Shown: piece by piece, positions 27,631-37,016 of the stretch
Layout: every line of letters begins with the position of its first letter
Numbering within the stretch: position 1 is the first letter of the stretch
Assembly (NCBI GenBank): GCA_022793995.1
Contig: JAAWDY010000043.1
Span: 1-64,000 of the forward strand
Direction: 5' to 3'
From: Coprococcus sp.
GTDB lineage: Bacteria; Bacillota; Clostridia; Lachnospirales; Lachnospiraceae
DNA: 64,000 bases
Translations under genes and position numbers: made by a program
The notes under the pieces: generated by a model
Seen by the model: only the letters and a program-made list of their open reading frames with translations
Told to the model about the DNA's origin: nothing
Databases searched by the model: none

Positions 27631-29087
27631 AATATTCGATCAAACGACAAATGATGCTGGTTTTTACCGGAATGGTCGTCTCGATGATGCTGGTTTTCCT
27701 GGTGATAAACGGCAGATTTCTGGAACGGTACTACATTCTGGACCGACAGTCAGAGTTTATTAAAATATATTCCATGCTCAAAGACGGCGTTGAGAGTGGT
27801 GGTTTGTATGAAGGAGAGCTTGACGGTGAGCTTGCGAGGATGTCGGAAAAGAATAATATTTCGATTGTATTGATCGATCAGGAGTATAATACGGTCTATA
27901 CAAATGTACGGGACAGGGAGTCGATGGTGAATCAGCTGTGGGGCTACCTGTTCAACCGAAATAACCGCGAAGTACTGAAAGAAACGGAAGAGTATGATAT
28001 CAATAAGTCCATGGATCCGAGAAACCATACCGAGTATATTGAGATGTGGGGACAGTTTGGGAACGGCAGCATTTTCCTGCTGAGAAGCCCTCTGGAAAGT
28101 ATCCGCGAGGCGGTCGACCTATTCAACCGATTTATCAGCTGGGTTGGAATGGCGGTCATTGCGTTGAGTCTCTTTTTGGCGTGGTATTTTTCAAAGAGGC
28201 TTACCGACCCGCTGAAGGAATTGGCGGAACTCTCGCAGAAGATGGCCGACCTGGATTTTGACGCCAGGTATACAAGCGGGGGAGGCAATGAGATCGGGGT
28301 GTTGGGACAAAGCTTTAACCAGATGTCCAAAAAACTGGAACAGACGATTTCTGATCTGAAAAAGGCGAATTATAAGCTGCAAAAGGATATTGAGCAGAAG
28401 GAACATATGGAGAGTATGCGCAAGGAGTTCTTGGGAAATGTGTCGCATGAATTAAAGACTCCGATCGCCCTGATCCAGGGCTATGCGGAGGGCCTTAAGG
28501 AGGGGGTGAACGACGACCCGGAGAGCCGGGAGTTCTACTGTGACGTGATTATGGACGAGGCGGGGAAGATGAATCGTATGGTGAAGAATCTTTTGACGCT
28601 GAACCAGATGGAGTTCGGGGAGGATGAAGTGCAGTTTGGACGCTTCGACGTGACGATGCTGATCCGAGGAGTTCTCCAAAGCCTGGAGATTCTCATTTCC
28701 CAGAAAGGGGCAAAGATTATTTTCCGGGAGGAGGAGCCGGTCGTCGTGTGGGCGGACGAATATAAAGTTGAGCAGGTAGTGCGCAATTATGTGAGCAACG
28801 CCTTGAACCATGTGGATGGAGAGAAGATCATTGAGATCAAAGTCGTGAAGAAGGAGGATGAAGCCAGAATCAGTGTCTTCAATACCGGAAAACCGATACC
28901 GGCGGAGGACGTAGAGCGCATCTGGGATAAATTTTACAAGGTGGACAAGGCCAGGACGCGAGAATATGGGGGGAATGGCATCGGGCTTTCGATCGTGAAG
29001 GCCATCATGGATTCCTTCCATAAAGAATACGGGGTCAATAACTATGACAACGGTGTGGAGTTCTGGTTCGATCTGGACATGAAATAG
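27627..29087 (+). CDS. Membrane sensor histidine kinase with HAMP domain
   Basis: Two membrane helices (about residues 8-28 and 165-185) enclose a 135-residue extracellular sensor. A HAMP domain follows (YFSKRLTDPLKELAELSQKMADLDF), then the HisKA box GNVSHELKTPIALIQGYAEGL, with the ATPase N box NYVSNALNHV and the G boxes VFNTGKPIP and GGNGIGLSIV. This is the standard layout of a PhoR/WalK-like kinase, 486 residues. It is coupled to the response regulator at 26950 by an ATGA overlap. The extracellular signal is unknown. A strong hairpin terminator follows 49 bases after its stop. Confidence 0.95.
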   Translation: MKYSIKRQMMLVFTGMVVSMMLVFLVINGRFLERYYILDRQSEFIKIYSMLKDGVESGGLYEGELDGELARMSEKNNISIVLIDQEYNTVYTNVRDRESMVNQLWGYLFNRNNREVLKETEEYDINKSMDPRNHTEYIEMWGQFGNGSIFLLRSPLESIREAVDLFNRFISWVGMAVIALSLFLAWYFSKRLTDPLKELAELSQKMADLDFDARYTSGGGNEIGVLGQSFNQMSKKLEQTISDLKKANYKLQKDIEQKEHMESMRKEFLGNVSHELKTPIALIQGYAEGLKEGVNDDPESREFYCDVIMDEAGKMNRMVKNLLTLNQMEFGEDEVQFGRFDVTMLIRGVLQSLEILISQKGAKIIFREEEPVVVWADEYKVEQVVRNYVSNALNHVDGEKIIEIKVVKKEDEARISVFNTGKPIPAEDVERIWDKFYKVDKARTREYGGNGIGLSIVKAIMDSFHKEYGVNNYDNGVEFWFDLDMK

Positions 29088-29135
29088 CCAGAGTACAGTA
29101 CACTAGGCCGGCGCCGGAAGAGCGCCGCGTCAGGC

Positions 29136-29170
29136 GGAAGGGCTGCGTTTATACGCAGCCTTCCTATTTT
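29136..29170 (+). terminator. Terminator of the two-component operon
   Basis: GGAAGGGCTGCGT pairs with ACGCAGCCTTCC around a TTAT loop, with one bulged G, and is followed by TATTTT. It closes the operon ending at 29087 and lies just before the hisH promoter. Confidence 0.8.
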
Positions 29171-29176
29171 CTATGA

Positions 29177-29205
29177 TTGCAAAGAGGAAAAGTTTCGTCT
29201 ATAAT
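29177..29205 (+). promoter_or_regulatory. Sigma-A promoter of hisH
   Basis: TTGCAA at 29177-29182 and a perfect TATAAT at 29200-29205 are separated by exactly 17 bases. The hisH ATG at 29242 lies 36 bases downstream, giving a short leader without room for a T-box. Confidence 0.75.
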
Positions 29206-29241
29206 GGAAACACATATATAGAAAGAGGACGGAAGAAGCGG

Positions 29242-29847
29242 ATGATAGCGATTATTGATTATGATGCGGGAAATATAAAGAGTGTCCAAAAAGCTTTGGC
29301 GCATTTGGGCGAGGAGGCGGTCATTACCCGGGAGAGGGATATAATCCTTGGCGCGGATAAGGTTATTCTGCCTGGGGTCGGCGCGTTCGGCGACGCGATG
29401 TACAATCTGCAAAAGTATGGGCTGGATGAGGTGATCCATGAGGCGGTGGATCAGAAGAAGCCGTTTCTTGGCATCTGTCTGGGACTTCAGCTTCTGTTCG
29501 AGAGGAGCGAAGAGTCGCCCGGCGTTCCTGGACTTGGTGTGCTGCCGGGCGAGATCCTGCGGATACCGGATCAGGAGGGGCTTAAGGTCCCGCATATGGG
29601 GTGGAACTCGCTTGATTTGTCAGGAGAGGGAAGGCTGTTTCGGGATCTGCCGGAAGAGCCGTATGTGTATTTTGTGCATTCTTATTATTTGAAAGCAGCG
29701 GATGAGAGTATTGTGAAGGCGTCCACGGACTACGGCGTTCGGATTCATGCGTCCGTGGAGAAGGAGAATGTGTTCGCCTGCCAGTTCCATCCGGAAAAGA
29801 GCGGGGATACGGGGCTTAAGATGCTGGGAAACTTTGTTTCGCTATAG
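29242..29847 (+). CDS. hisH: Imidazole glycerol phosphate synthase, glutaminase subunit
   Basis: This is a 201-residue class I glutamine amidotransferase. It opens with [15 protein letters not shown], has the oxyanion strand [11 protein letters not shown], the nucleophile Cys in [11 protein letters not shown] near residue 81, and the catalytic His and Glu in CQFHPEKSG near 180. With HisF it makes imidazole glycerol phosphate and AICAR in histidine synthesis, supplying ammonia from glutamine through a channel. The Met at 29242 matches the family start; open sequence further upstream lies in the promoter. hisF follows after 11 bases. The other histidine genes are not in this window. Confidence 0.96.
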   Translation: MIAIIDYDAGNIKSVQKALAHLGEEAVITRERDIILGADKVILPGVGAFGDAMYNLQKYGLDEVIHEAVDQKKPFLGICLGLQLLFERSEESPGVPGLGVLPGEILRIPDQEGLKVPHMGWNSLDLSGEGRLFRDLPEEPYVYFVHSYYLKAADESIVKASTDYGVRIHASVEKENVFACQFHPEKSGDTGLKMLGNFVSL

Positions 29848-29858
29848 GAGGTCGGATT

Positions 29859-30623
29859 TTGTTTACGAAGAGGATCATCCCCTGCCTGGATGTGAACAAC
29901 GGGCGGGTTGTAAAGGGTGTAAATTTTGTGGATTTAAAGGATGCGGGCGATCCGGTGGAGATTGCCAGGGCTTATGATAAGGCGGGGGCGGACGAGCTTG
30001 TATTTCTGGATATCACGGCGTCTTCCGATGCCAGGAATACGGTGGTGGACATGGTGCGCCAGGTGGCGGAGCAGGTATTTATCCCGTTCACCGTGGGCGG
30101 CGGAATCCGGACAGTGGAGGATTTTCGCGCGCTCCTTCGGGAAGGGGCGGATAAGATCTCGGTGAACTCCGCGGCGATCATGCGCCCTCAGCTTATCAGC
30201 GAGGCGGCGGAAAAGTTCGGGAGCCAGTGCGTCGTGGTGGCTGTGGACGCGAAGCGCCGGGAAGATGGAAGCGGCTGGAACATTTATAAAAACGGTGGGC
30301 GTATTGATATGGGAATCGACGCCATCGAGTGGGTGCGAACGGCGGAGAAGCTGGGAGCAGGAGAGATTCTTTTAACCAGCATGGACTGTGACGGGACGAA
30401 AGCGGGATACGATCTGAAGTTGACAAAGGCTGTGGCCCAGAGCGTCTCAATCCCGGTGATCGCTTCCGGCGGAGCGGGCGCTTTGGAGCATTTTTATGAG
30501 GCCCTGGCAGAAGAGGGCGGAGCGGACGCCGCGCTTGCCGCCTCTTTATTCCATTATAAGGAATTGGAAATACGGGAAGTTAAGGAATATTTAAAAGAAA
30601 AAGGAATATCTGTCCGGCTGTGA
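29859..30623 (+). CDS. hisF: Imidazole glycerol phosphate synthase, cyclase subunit
   Basis: This is a 254-residue TIM barrel. The catalytic Asp residues are in [14 protein letters not shown] (residue 11 region) and VVAVDAKR (residue 130 region); the phosphate-binding turns are VGGGIR and the late [11 protein letters not shown]. It receives ammonia from HisH and closes the imidazole ring. The start is TTG, seven bases after AGGAGG, and the start sequence [12 protein letters not shown] matches the family well. It is expressed with hisH. The stop is followed after 25 bases by ung, probably on the same transcript. Confidence 0.97.
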   Translation: MFTKRIIPCLDVNNGRVVKGVNFVDLKDAGDPVEIARAYDKAGADELVFLDITASSDARNTVVDMVRQVAEQVFIPFTVGGGIRTVEDFRALLREGADKISVNSAAIMRPQLISEAAEKFGSQCVVVAVDAKRREDGSGWNIYKNGGRIDMGIDAIEWVRTAEKLGAGEILLTSMDCDGTKAGYDLKLTKAVAQSVSIPVIASGGAGALEHFYEALAEEGGADAALAASLFHYKELEIREVKEYLKEKGISVRL

Positions 30624-30648
30624 CAGATGTAAAAAGCGGGGAGAAAAG

Positions 30649-31329
30649 ATGGCTGCGATCAATAACGACTGGCTGGACGCCCTCAAGGGGGAATTTAAAA
30701 AGCCATATTATAAACAATTATTTGAAAGAGTGAACAGGGAATACCATACCCGGCGGATCTATCCGCCGGCGGACGATATTTTTAACGCGTTTCATCTCAC
30801 GCCGTTAAAGGATGTGAAGGTGGTGATCTTAGGGCAGGATCCGTACCATGGGGATGGGCAGGCGCACGGGCTTTGCTTTTCGGTGAAGCCGGATGTGGAG
30901 ATTCCGCCGTCGCTTGTGAATATTTATCAAGAGCTGCACGACGATCTGGGATGCCGGATCCCCAGCCACGGCTATCTGGTGAAATGGGCGAAGCAGGGAG
31001 TAATGCTTCTGAATACCGTACTCACGGTGCGGGCGCATCAGGCAAATTCCCACCGCGGGATGGGATGGGAGGAGTTTACGGACGCCGCGATCCAAGTACT
31101 GAACGGACAGGACAGGCCGATCGTCTTTATCCTGTGGGGAAGGCCGGCGCAGATGAAGAAGCGGATGCTGAACAATCCACAGCATTTGATATTGGAAGCG
31201 CCCCATCCAAGCCCATTATCGGCCGGCAGGGGGTTTTTTGGGAGCCGTCCGTTTAGCCAGACGAACCGATTTTTAGAGGCGCATGGCATAACGCCGATCG
31301 ACTGGCAGATCGATGAGGAGGAACGTTGA
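30649..31329 (+). CDS. ung: Uracil-DNA glycosylase (family 1)
   Basis: All family-1 motifs are present in 226 residues. GQDPYHGDGQAHGL carries the catalytic Asp near residue 65, then come LLNTVLTVR, the uracil-specificity region around LWGRPAQ, and the HPSPLSAGRGFFG DNA-intercalating loop with the second catalytic His near 187. The enzyme removes uracil from DNA after cytosine deamination or dUMP misincorporation. Its stop region overlaps the ribosome site of the ArsR-type gene at 31332. The window also has an endonuclease Q-like protein at 57700, which would act on the same lesion by another route. Confidence 0.97.
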   Translation: MAAINNDWLDALKGEFKKPYYKQLFERVNREYHTRRIYPPADDIFNAFHLTPLKDVKVVILGQDPYHGDGQAHGLCFSVKPDVEIPPSLVNIYQELHDDLGCRIPSHGYLVKWAKQGVMLLNTVLTVRAHQANSHRGMGWEEFTDAAIQVLNGQDRPIVFILWGRPAQMKKRMLNNPQHLILEAPHPSPLSAGRGFFGSRPFSQTNRFLEAHGITPIDWQIDEEER

Positions 31330-31331
31330 AC

Positions 31332-31697
31332 ATGAAGAAGGCAGAACCAGAATGTGAAGTTTGTGAAGTGCCCCACATCCATGAGGAACTGATCCGCAAG
31401 GCATCTGGACACATGCCGGATGCGGAAGTGCTTAAGGAACTGGCGGATTTTTTCAAGGTCTTTGGGGATACTACAAGGATCCGCATTCTATGCGTGCTGT
31501 TCCAGTCGGAGATGTGTGTATGCGACCTGGCGGAGGTACTGGGGATGACTCAGTCGGCTATCTCCCATCAGCTCCGTGTGCTGAAGCAGATGAAGCTTGT
31601 GAAGAACCGGCGCGAGGGAAAGACGGTATTCTATTCTTTGGCGGACAGCCATATTCAGACGATTATGGACCAGGGGATGGAGCATATATCGGAGTAG
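31332..31697 (+). CDS. ArsR/SmtB-family metal-sensing repressor (CadC/CzrA-like)
   Basis: This 121-residue winged-helix repressor has three metal-site signatures. The N-terminal arm has CEVCEVPHIHEE; the alpha-3 motif is SEMCVCDLA (the CadC-type Cys-x-Cys); and the dimer-helix motif is DSHIQTIMDQGMEHISE (the SmtB/CzrA-type Asp-x-His...His). The recognition helix is MTQSAISHQLRVLK. Family members release DNA when Cd, Pb, Zn or As binds. The ATG at 31332 has GAGGAGG eight bases upstream. No metal-efflux gene is adjacent, so its target must lie elsewhere, or it may act on its own operon. Confidence 0.93.
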   Translation: MKKAEPECEVCEVPHIHEELIRKASGHMPDAEVLKELADFFKVFGDTTRIRILCVLFQSEMCVCDLAEVLGMTQSAISHQLRVLKQMKLVKNRREGKTVFYSLADSHIQTIMDQGMEHISE

Positions 31698-31776
31698 GCC
31701 TTCTTCAGAGGATGAATGGTGTATCCGGGCAGCCGGATTCCATGGCAAAAGACACAAGATGCGAGGGCATGATGAT

Positions 31777-32367
31777 ATGATGACATATAGAAAAAGGATT
31801 CCGTGGATGCTGGCGCTTTTTATGATCCTTCTGTTTTGCGGCTGCAAGAAAGAGGACAAGGTGGCAGACGGCGCCGCCCTGCTCGGACAAGGGCAGTATA
31901 CTGAGGCGCAGGAGAAGTTTCAGGAAGCGGTGGATGAGGGAGAAAACCTGGGGGAAGCATACCGGGGGATTGGGCTGTGCCTGTGGGAACAGGAGGATTA
32001 TGAGGGGGCAGCCGTCTCTTTTGGCGCCGCGTTGGATAACGGGGCTGAGGAAACGGCGACGATCTATAATCTGCTGGGAATCTGTGAGATGAAGCTGGGA
32101 AGAGCAGAGCGGGCGGCGTATTATTTTGGAAACGGACGTGTTTTTCCGGACGCCGAGATGGAACTTTTGAAGGAGATGGCGTTCAACGAGATCGCGGCAT
32201 ACGAGGAGATGGGGGATTATCTGACGGCGAGAGATAAGCTGGAGGAATATGTGCAGAAATATCCCGACGATGCGCGCGCGGCCAAGGAGCTGGATTTCCT
32301 AAAGACGCAGGCTCCTGGGGAGCCAGATACAGATGCGGACAGCGGGGCGCAGACGTCGGGAGAATAG
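31777..32367 (+). CDS. TPR-repeat lipoprotein
   Basis: This is a protein of about 196 residues beginning with a basic stretch and a hydrophobic signal sequence that ends in LLFCGCKKE, a somewhat off-consensus lipobox with Cys near residue 23. The mature part has several TPR-like helical pairs (LLGQGQYTEAQEKFQEAVDEG, AYRGIGLCLWEQEDYEGAAVSF, ARDKLEEYVQKYPDD), which usually bind partner proteins. The tail is acidic and likely disordered. Translation probably starts at the ATG at 31777. It lies ten bases before hflX and is likely co-transcribed. Its role on the outer face of the membrane is unknown. Confidence 0.8.
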   Translation: MMTYRKRIPWMLALFMILLFCGCKKEDKVADGAALLGQGQYTEAQEKFQEAVDEGENLGEAYRGIGLCLWEQEDYEGAAVSFGAALDNGAEETATIYNLLGICEMKLGRAERAAYYFGNGRVFPDAEMELLKEMAFNEIAAYEEMGDYLTARDKLEEYVQKYPDDARAAKELDFLKTQAPGEPDTDADSGAQTSGE

Positions 32368-32376
32368 GAGAGATCG

Positions 32377-33624
32377 ATGGCAGGATATGAAGTGAAAGAG
32401 GGAAAGGAACGGCTCATCCTTGTGGGGGTGAGCGCTGCGTCCGGCGGGTACGACGACACGGAGCAGTCGCTTTCGGAGCTTTCGGAGTTAATAAAGACCG
32501 CGGGAGCCGAGGAGGCGGGGCGGGTGATACAAAGGCGGGAGATGATTCATCCCGCCACTTATGTTGGAAAAGGGAAGATCGAGGAGATAAAGGAGCTTCT
32601 CTGGGAACTGGATGCAGCAGGGGTGGTCTGTGACGATGAGCTGTCCCCGGCGCAGATGGCGAACCTCTCTGAGGCGCTGGATACGAAGGTGATGGACAGG
32701 ACACTGGTGATCCTCGATATTTTCGCAGGGCGCGCCGCCACCAGGGAAGGGAAGATTCAGGTGGAGCTGGCACAGCTCAAGTACCGACAGACCCAGCTTA
32801 CCGGAGCAGGCAAGGCGTTGTCGCGTCTGGGCGGTGGAATTGGGACAAGAGGGCCTGGGGAAAAGAAGCTGGAGATGGACAGGCGCCTTATCAAGGACCG
32901 GATCGCGCAGCTTGGCCGGGAACTGAAAGGGGTGAAGCGTCACAGGGAACTGACGCGGGAGCAACGAATCAGGAACCATATGCCGGTCATCTCCATTGTG
33001 GGATATACGAACGCCGGGAAATCGACTCTGCTCAACAAACTGACGGGTGCGCAGGTCTTTGAGGAGGACGCCCTTTTCGCAACCCTGGATCCCACGACGC
33101 GGAATCTCCGGCTTCCAGGCGGGCAGGAGATCCTTTTGACGGATACGGTCGGTTTTATCCGCAAACTGCCGCACCACCTGATCGACGCGTTCAAAAGTAC
33201 GTTGGAGGAGGCGCGTTATGCAGATGTGATCCTCCATGTAGTGGATTTGTCGAACCCGCAGATGGACGAGCAGATGCATGTAGTGTATGAGACGCTGAAA
33301 CAGTTGAAAGTGATGGACAAGCCTGTGGTGACAGCGCTCAATAAGATGGACCGTCTGGAAGAGATGGTAAATGTCCGTGACCTGCGCGCAGACCGTGTTG
33401 TACGCATATCAGCAAAAACGGGGGAGGGGCTTACAGAGCTTCTAGGCGCGGTCACAGACGTCTTGCGCACTCAGGAAATCTATATTGAGCGGGTCTTTGG
33501 ATACCGAGAAAATGAGGGCCTTCAGCTGATACGTAAATACGGTGAGATTTTCGAGGAGGAATATAGGGAGGACGGGGTCCATGTAAAAGCCTGTGTGCCG
33601 AAAGAGATTTACGGCAGGGTTTGA
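32377..33624 (+). CDS. hflX: Ribosome-associated GTPase HflX
   Basis: This 415-residue protein has an N-terminal HflX-specific domain (MIHPATYVGKGKIEEI, DELSPAQ), a glycine-rich linker (SRLGGGIGTRGPGEKKLE), then an Obg-like GTPase domain with G1 GYTNAGKST near residue 210, G3 DTVGFI near 253 and G4 NKMD near 322. HflX binds the ribosomal large subunit and can split stalled ribosomes under stress. Length and motifs are fully normal. It lies between the TPR lipoprotein and addB with almost no spacing, probably in one operon. Confidence 0.96.
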   Translation: MAGYEVKEGKERLILVGVSAASGGYDDTEQSLSELSELIKTAGAEEAGRVIQRREMIHPATYVGKGKIEEIKELLWELDAAGVVCDDELSPAQMANLSEALDTKVMDRTLVILDIFAGRAATREGKIQVELAQLKYRQTQLTGAGKALSRLGGGIGTRGPGEKKLEMDRRLIKDRIAQLGRELKGVKRHRELTREQRIRNHMPVISIVGYTNAGKSTLLNKLTGAQVFEEDALFATLDPTTRNLRLPGGQEILLTDTVGFIRKLPHHLIDAFKSTLEEARYADVILHVVDLSNPQMDEQMHVVYETLKQLKVMDKPVVTALNKMDRLEEMVNVRDLRADRVVRISAKTGEGLTELLGAVTDVLRTQEIYIERVFGYRENEGLQLIRKYGEIFEEEYREDGVHVKACVPKEIYGRV

Positions 33625-33635
33625 AAGGAGATTTT

Positions 33636-36600
33636 ATGTCACTTCAGTTTATTTTGGGAAATTCCGGTTCCGGAAAGTCCCATTATTTATATGAACATGT
33701 CATTTCAGAATCAATCCAGCATCCTGATAAGAATTATATCGTTATTGTGCCGGAGCAGTTTACCATGCAGACACAGAGGGAATTCGTCATGCGGCATCCC
33801 CGGCACGGTATCATGAATATTGATGTACTCAGTTTTGCGCGCCTCGCCTTTCGGGTGCTGGAGGAAACCGGAGCGGCAGACCGGACAGTGCTGGACGATG
33901 AAGGGAAGAACCTGATCTTGCGTAAGATCGCGGGCAAGGTGGAGAATACGCTCACAGTGCTTCGGGGGAACCTTCGGAAAACGGGATATATCAGCGAAGT
34001 GAAATCCGTCATATCCGAGCTGACCCAGTACAGTATCCCGCCGGAAGGAATGGAATCTATGATGGAGGCGGCCGAGGAAAATACCTACCTATATTATAAG
34101 TTGCAGGATATTCAGAAGGTCTATACGGAATTTGAAGCGTACCTGGAAGACCGTTATATCACGAAAGAAGAAATCCTGGACATTCTGTGCAGGGAAATCC
34201 CTAAGTCCAGGCTTATGCAGGGGAGCGTGGTGGCGCTGGATGGCTTTACCGGCTTCACTCCCTTGCAGAACCGTGTGCTGGGGGAAATGATGAAGGTCTG
34301 CCAGAAGGTTTTTGTGACGGTCACGATCGATGGGAGGGAGGACCCTTTTGTACTGGAGGATAAGTTCCGCCTTTTCGCCTTGAGTAAGCAGATGGTGACG
34401 TCCCTGGTGCAGATTGCCGGGAGTGAAAAGGTCTGGATCGAAGACGCTGTAGATCTGTGTGGAACCCCTGTCCGCCGGTTTCGGGAGAATCCGGCGCTTG
34501 CCTATTTGGAGGCAGGGCTGTTCCGGTACGAGAATAAAAGCTATGGGGATCAACAACAGAATGTACGTCTCTATGCTGCGCAGAATCCCGCGGCAGAGAC
34601 AGAATGTGCGGCGCAGCGGATCCGTTTTCTGGTGAGAAAGAAGGGATACCGGTATCGGGATATTGCGGTGATCGCAGGGGACATGAACATTTACGGGGAT
34701 GAGATCGAGCGTGTGTTTGCCCGGTACGACATCCCGGTATTTATGGATTATAAACGCAGCGTGCTCCTCAACTCCTTCGTGGAATATCTGCGGAGCCTTC
34801 TGAATATGGCGGAGCAGAATTTTACGGTGGACGGTGTGCTCCGTTTCTTAAGGACGGGCCTTGCCGGATTTACAGGGGATGAGGCGGATGTGCTGGAGAA
34901 CTACCTGGGAGCGGTGGGCATCCGTGGGTATAAGAAATGGCAGGAAAAGTGGATCCGCAGAACAAAGAGGACTTCGGAAGAAGAGCTGGAACGCTTGAAC
35001 CATCTGCGTGTACGGATGGTCGAGAAGGTGGATTCGCTTATGTATGTTCTGAAGCAGCGCCGGAAAACGGTGTGCGATGTGACAACGGCGCTTTATGAGT
35101 TTCTGGTAAAGGGGGAGCTTCAGAGAAAGGTGAAAGATCAGGAGAGGAAGTTTGCCGAGGAGGGGGAGCTGGCTCTTGCAAAGGAATATGCCCAGATTTA
35201 CCGGGTGGTGATGGAACTTTTTGACAAGTTTGTAACCCTTCTGGGCGAGGAGACGATCTCTCTTAGCGAGTACGGTGAGCTTCTTGACGCCGGGATGGAG
35301 GAAGCGCGCATCGGCGTAATTCCGCCCAGTATGGACGAGGTTATGGCGGGCGATATTGAGAGAAGCCGTCTGCGGGATGTGCGCGCTCTCATCCTGCTGG
35401 GAGCGAACGACGCCCTGATTCCGGGGGCAGTGCAGGCAGGCGGTCTTTTGTCCGAACGGGACAGGGAACGCTTCCAGGAGGAGGGTATCGTGCTCGCGCC
35501 CGGAGCGAAAGAAAAAACATATATACAGAAATTTTATCTATATTTACATATGACGAAACCGACGGAGGAGCTGGACGTGTGTTTCAGCAAGGTATCATCG
35601 GAGGGAAAGAGCCTTCGCCCCTCTTATCTGGTGGGCGATCTTCGGAGGATGTTTCCGAAAACCGTGGTCTTTGACCTGGAAAAGTACGGTCCGGAGTATC
35701 GGGAGCTTCTGCCGGAGACAGGGGTTGACTATTTGATACAAGGGTTTCGCTCGGAAGAGCAGATGGAAGGGGCAGTATGGCAGGAATTATATCGCTGGTA
35801 TCTGGCGCAAGGGGCCTGGCGGCCTGCGGCGCTGCGCCTGGCGGCGGCTTCCCTGCACCGGAAGCCTGATGAGAGGCTGTCGCAGATGACCGCGCAGGAA
35901 TTATATGGTCCGTGGGAGCCAAGCGTGTCAAGGCTGGAGCGATTCGTTTCCTGCGCTTGTGCCCATTTCCTGACCTATGGACTTCGTATAAAAGAGCGAG
36001 AAGAGTACGAGTTTGCCGCGCTTGATTTTGGAAATGTATTCCATACGGCGCTGGAGCGGTACGCCCGGTTTGTCGAGAAGGCGAAAGTGGACTGGACCAG
36101 TCTTACCGAAGAACAGCAGAAAGAATTGGCGGTAAGAAGCGTGGAGGAGAGTATTGCGGATTACAGCAACACTGTGCTCTATAGTTCGGCGAGGAACGCC
36201 TATATGATTCCCAGAATGAAGCGGATGATGAACCGCACGGTCTGGGCGATGACAAGGCAGCTCAAGAGGGGGGATTTTCGTCCCGTGGGATATGAGGTGG
36301 ATTTCGGGAGCGGCAAGATCGATCGGATCGATACCTGCGAGACAGAGGATACCGTATATGTGAAAATCATTGACTACAAGACAGGAATGAAGGCGTTCGA
36401 TATGGCGGCATTTTACCACGGCCTGCAGATGCAGCTCGTCGTCTACATGGAAGAGGCCCTGAAGCTGGAAGAAAAACGGCATCCGGGCAAGACAGCTGTT
36501 CCGGCGGGAATCTTCTATTATCGGATGAAGGATCCGGTGGTGGATAAAGAGCCGGATCAGGAGAAGCTGGAGGAGGCGATTCTTAAGGAACTGCGCCTGG

Positions 36601-37016
36601 ACGGGCTGGTAAACGAGGAGGACGCGGTAATCCGGCGTCTGGACAGGGAATTCCAGGATACGTCCAGTGTCATTCCGGTGAAGAAATCCAAGGGCGGTTA
36701 TGCCAAGTCATCGAAGACCTTGAGCCAGGAAGAATTTACGGAAGCGCTCGTTTTTGCCGGGAAGAAGCGGGAAGAATTAAAAGAGAGGATGACCCAGGGG
36801 GACGCGGACGCGGCGCCCTATGAGCTGGGAAAGGAGACGGGATGCGATTTCTGTAGGTATCGGAATATCTGCGGGTTTGACGAACGAATCGAGGGATATG
36901 AGTACCGGAAGCTTTCACGCCTGACAAAGGACGAGGCGCTGGAGGCGATGAGAGGAATAAAGGAGGATATACGGCATGGCGGTGAAATGGACAGAGGAGC
37001 AGAAGCAGGTCATTGA
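33636..37016 (+). CDS. addB: Helicase-exonuclease AddAB, subunit AddB
   Basis: This 1,126-residue protein starts MSLQFILGNSGSGKSHYLY, with an AddB-type Walker A in its first 20 residues. It has an inactivated UvrD-like core and a C-terminal nuclease domain with IIDYKTG near residue 910. Cysteines framing that nuclease (SCACAHF near 770 and CDFCRYRNIC near 1075) are those that hold the 4Fe-4S cluster in AddB. AddAB processes double-strand ends and loads RecA at Chi sites. The ATG at 33636 has GAAAGGAG five bases upstream. It overlaps addA by 41 bases, giving tight coupling. Confidence 0.96.
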   Translation: MSLQFILGNSGSGKSHYLYEHVISESIQHPDKNYIVIVPEQFTMQTQREFVMRHPRHGIMNIDVLSFARLAFRVLEETGAADRTVLDDEGKNLILRKIAGKVENTLTVLRGNLRKTGYISEVKSVISELTQYSIPPEGMESMMEAAEENTYLYYKLQDIQKVYTEFEAYLEDRYITKEEILDILCREIPKSRLMQGSVVALDGFTGFTPLQNRVLGEMMKVCQKVFVTVTIDGREDPFVLEDKFRLFALSKQMVTSLVQIAGSEKVWIEDAVDLCGTPVRRFRENPALAYLEAGLFRYENKSYGDQQQNVRLYAAQNPAAETECAAQRIRFLVRKKGYRYRDIAVIAGDMNIYGDEIERVFARYDIPVFMDYKRSVLLNSFVEYLRSLLNMAEQNFTVDGVLRFLRTGLAGFTGDEADVLENYLGAVGIRGYKKWQEKWIRRTKRTSEEELERLNHLRVRMVEKVDSLMYVLKQRRKTVCDVTTALYEFLVKGELQRKVKDQERKFAEEGELALAKEYAQIYRVVMELFDKFVTLLGEETISLSEYGELLDAGMEEARIGVIPPSMDEVMAGDIERSRLRDVRALILLGANDALIPGAVQAGGLLSERDRERFQEEGIVLAPGAKEKTYIQKFYLYLHMTKPTEELDVCFSKVSSEGKSLRPSYLVGDLRRMFPKTVVFDLEKYGPEYRELLPETGVDYLIQGFRSEEQMEGAVWQELYRWYLAQGAWRPAALRLAAASLHRKPDERLSQMTAQELYGPWEPSVSRLERFVSCACAHFLTYGLRIKEREEYEFAALDFGNVFHTALERYARFVEKAKVDWTSLTEEQQKELAVRSVEESIADYSNTVLYSSARNAYMIPRMKRMMNRTVWAMTRQLKRGDFRPVGYEVDFGSGKIDRIDTCETEDTVYVKIIDYKTGMKAFDMAAFYHGLQMQLVVYMEEALKLEEKRHPGKTAVPAGIFYYRMKDPVVDKEPDQEKLEEAILKELRLDGLVNEEDAVIRRLDREFQDTSSVIPVKKSKGGYAKSSKTLSQEEFTEALVFAGKKREELKERMTQGDADAAPYELGKETGCDFCRYRNICGFDERIEGYEYRKLSRLTKDEALEAMRGIKEDIRHGGEMDRGAEAGH

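Noticed and set aside
32488..33279. Long open frame on the strand opposite hflX
   Set aside because: It is a reverse reading of conserved GTPase codons, has no ribosome site and no protein-like pattern.
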